This document shows positions 33,714 to 34,756 of a stretch of 34,756 bases of DNA, in pieces. The notes below the pieces were generated by a model. The model made no database searches, was not told where the DNA came from, and worked only from the letters and a program-made list of their open reading frames with translations. The stretch's first letter is position 1, and every line of letters starts with the position of its first letter. The translations under genes and the position numbers were made by a program. The stretch is from Rheinheimera sp. (GTDB taxonomy: Bacteria; Pseudomonadota; Gammaproteobacteria; Enterobacterales; Alteromonadaceae), in the NCBI GenBank assembly GCA_003482455.1, contig DMYW01000049.1, forward strand, positions 58,443 to 93,198. Reading direction: 5' to 3'.

Positions 33714-34643
33714 ATGGCCAGCCAACGCCCTGATTATCATTCCATTTTACAAACCATCTATGCCGAAGTGCTGCCGCGCCTCGGTGAAGGCCAAGTTGCT
33801 AGTTACATCCCCGAACTGGCCAAAGTGCCAATTGAGCAATTCGGCATGGCGATTTATACGCTCGATGGCCAGCTGTTTAGCATTGGCGACGCCACGACGC
33901 GCTTTTCGGCGCAAAGCGTCACCAAGTTGTTTGCATTGGCGCTGGCGTACACCCGCGAAGGCCACGCCGTCTGGCAACGCCTTGGTAAAGAGCCATCGGG
34001 CAGTGCCTTTAATTCCTTGGTGCAGCTGGAATACGAACGCGGTGTACCGCGCAACCCCTTTATCAACGCCGGCGCGCTGGTGATCACCGATATTTTGGCT
34101 AGTCGTTTTGTCGATAGCGAAATCGCCTTGGTGCAGTTTATGCGCCAGCTGACCGACGCCAAAACCGTCGATTTTGACTTCAAAGTGGCCGACTCTGAGT
34201 TATCCACCGCCCATCGCAACTTCGCCATTGCCCACCTGATCAAAGACTTTGGCAATATGCACAACCCGGTCTCGCGCGTGGTGCGCAGTTATTGTCGGCA
34301 GTGCTCCATCACAGTGACCTGCGAAGAACTGGCCCGCGCCGGCAGCTTTTTGGCCAATCATGGGGTTATTCCGTGGAGCGGCGAGCAGCTACTGGACGCC
34401 AGCAGCGCTAAACGCATCAATGCGGTGATGCTGACGTGCGGCACCTACGATGCCGCCGGCGAATTTGCCTATCGGGTTGGGTTGCCCGCCAAAAGTGGCG
34501 TTGGTGGCGGCATTATCGCAATTATTCCAGGGGAAGCGGCGGTGGCGGTGTGGTCGCCCGGCTTAGATGCCAGCCATAACTCAGCGCTTGGCACCTATGC
34601 CTTGGCTCGGTTGACCGATTTAACCGAGCAGTCGATTTTTTAG
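33714..34643 (+). CDS. glsA: Glutaminase
   Basis: The protein has 309 residues, the standard length for the bacterial serine-dependent glutaminase. The catalytic SxxK is SVTK (68-71) in FSAQSVTKLFALAL. Other conserved blocks are VASYIPELAKV, PFINAGALVI (115-124), ELSTAHRNFAIAHL, YCRQCSITVTCEELA and PAKSGVGGGIIAIIPG. It hydrolyses glutamine to glutamate and ammonia in the cytoplasm. GGAG lies about 8 bases before the ATG. Escherichia coli has two such enzymes, GlsA and GlsB, and I cannot say which orthologue this is. A possible NtrC site lies 73 bases downstream. Confidence 0.95.
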   Translation: MASQRPDYHSILQTIYAEVLPRLGEGQVASYIPELAKVPIEQFGMAIYTLDGQLFSIGDATTRFSAQSVTKLFALALAYTREGHAVWQRLGKEPSGSAFNSLVQLEYERGVPRNPFINAGALVITDILASRFVDSEIALVQFMRQLTDAKTVDFDFKVADSELSTAHRNFAIAHLIKDFGNMHNPVSRVVRSYCRQCSITVTCEELARAGSFLANHGVIPWSGEQLLDASSAKRINAVMLTCGTYDAAGEFAYRVGLPAKSGVGGGIIAIIPGEAAVAVWSPGLDASHNSALGTYALARLTDLTEQSIF

Positions 34644-34715
34644 CACGGCGTTCGCCACGGGTGCCGTCCGGCCATTTGCGGCCGTGCCTTTGAAACGCCT
34701 GACGCGGCGAATTCA

Positions 34716-34732
34716 CGCACCAAACTAGTGCA
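34716..34732. promoter_or_regulatory. NtrC-like binding site near the right edge
   Basis: The 17 bases CGCACCA-AAC-TAGTGCA match the NtrC site TGCACCA-N3-TGGTGCA at 12 of 14 arm positions. NtrC sites commonly lie upstream of glnA and other nitrogen genes, so a nitrogen-regulated gene may begin just past the window. The glutaminase stop is 73 bases to the left. A single imperfect dyad is suggestive only. Confidence 0.45.
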
Positions 34733-34756
34733 ACAATGGTCCAAATGAAAGCGTTT

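Overview
The window looks like chromosomal DNA from a moderately GC-rich gammaproteobacterium. Supporting signs are a YaeR-type VOC protein, a DUF3010 protein, a TonB-dependent receptor, MMPL/LolA-like envelope genes, intrinsic GC-hairpin/T-tract terminators and an NtrC-like site at the right edge. I cannot place the genus. No rRNA, tRNA, CRISPR array, transposase or phage gene was recognised, so most of the window reads as ordinary chromosome with several poorly characterised envelope genes.

Layout. 1-300 holds a 74-bp tandem repeat, then an LprI-like secreted protein (301-1059). 1188-6917 is a tightly coupled four-gene operon in which every junction is an ATGA or TGATG overlap: an NAD(P)-dependent Rossmann protein resembling cyanobacterial acyl-ACP reductase, an MMPL/RND transporter, a LolA-like periplasmic protein and an outer-membrane beta-barrel. 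A near-perfect inverted repeat lies upstream. This is the best candidate for an undescribed system: synthesis or modification of an acyl-derived lipid plus its export across both membranes. 6972-10304 (minus strand) carries a PaaI-type thioesterase, a small TonB_C lipoprotein and a TonB-dependent receptor. 10753-12054 carries an orphan periplasmic binding protein and a cupin. 12082-15463 holds two homologous membrane proteins of unknown family on either side of a secreted polysaccharide deacetylase.

15840-19861 carries an arylamine N-acetyltransferase, a GGDEF-EAL protein and an M19 dipeptidase. 19947-27688 is a minus-strand run: YaeR-like VOC protein, two tandem periplasmic binding proteins without a permease, an alkaline-phosphatase-superfamily enzyme and a 1415-residue Kelch protein with a Thr/Pro stalk, membrane segments and a small C-terminal beta domain. 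27860-34643 carries an AGCS symporter, a second polysaccharide deacetylase behind a DUF3010 gene, an orphan membrane protein, a small protein plus TPR pair, an AzgA-type purine permease and a glutaminase. The last 100 bases contain an NtrC-like dyad, which suggests that a nitrogen-regulated gene such as glnA begins just beyond the window.

All functional calls come from reading motifs and protein layout by eye; no database search was run.
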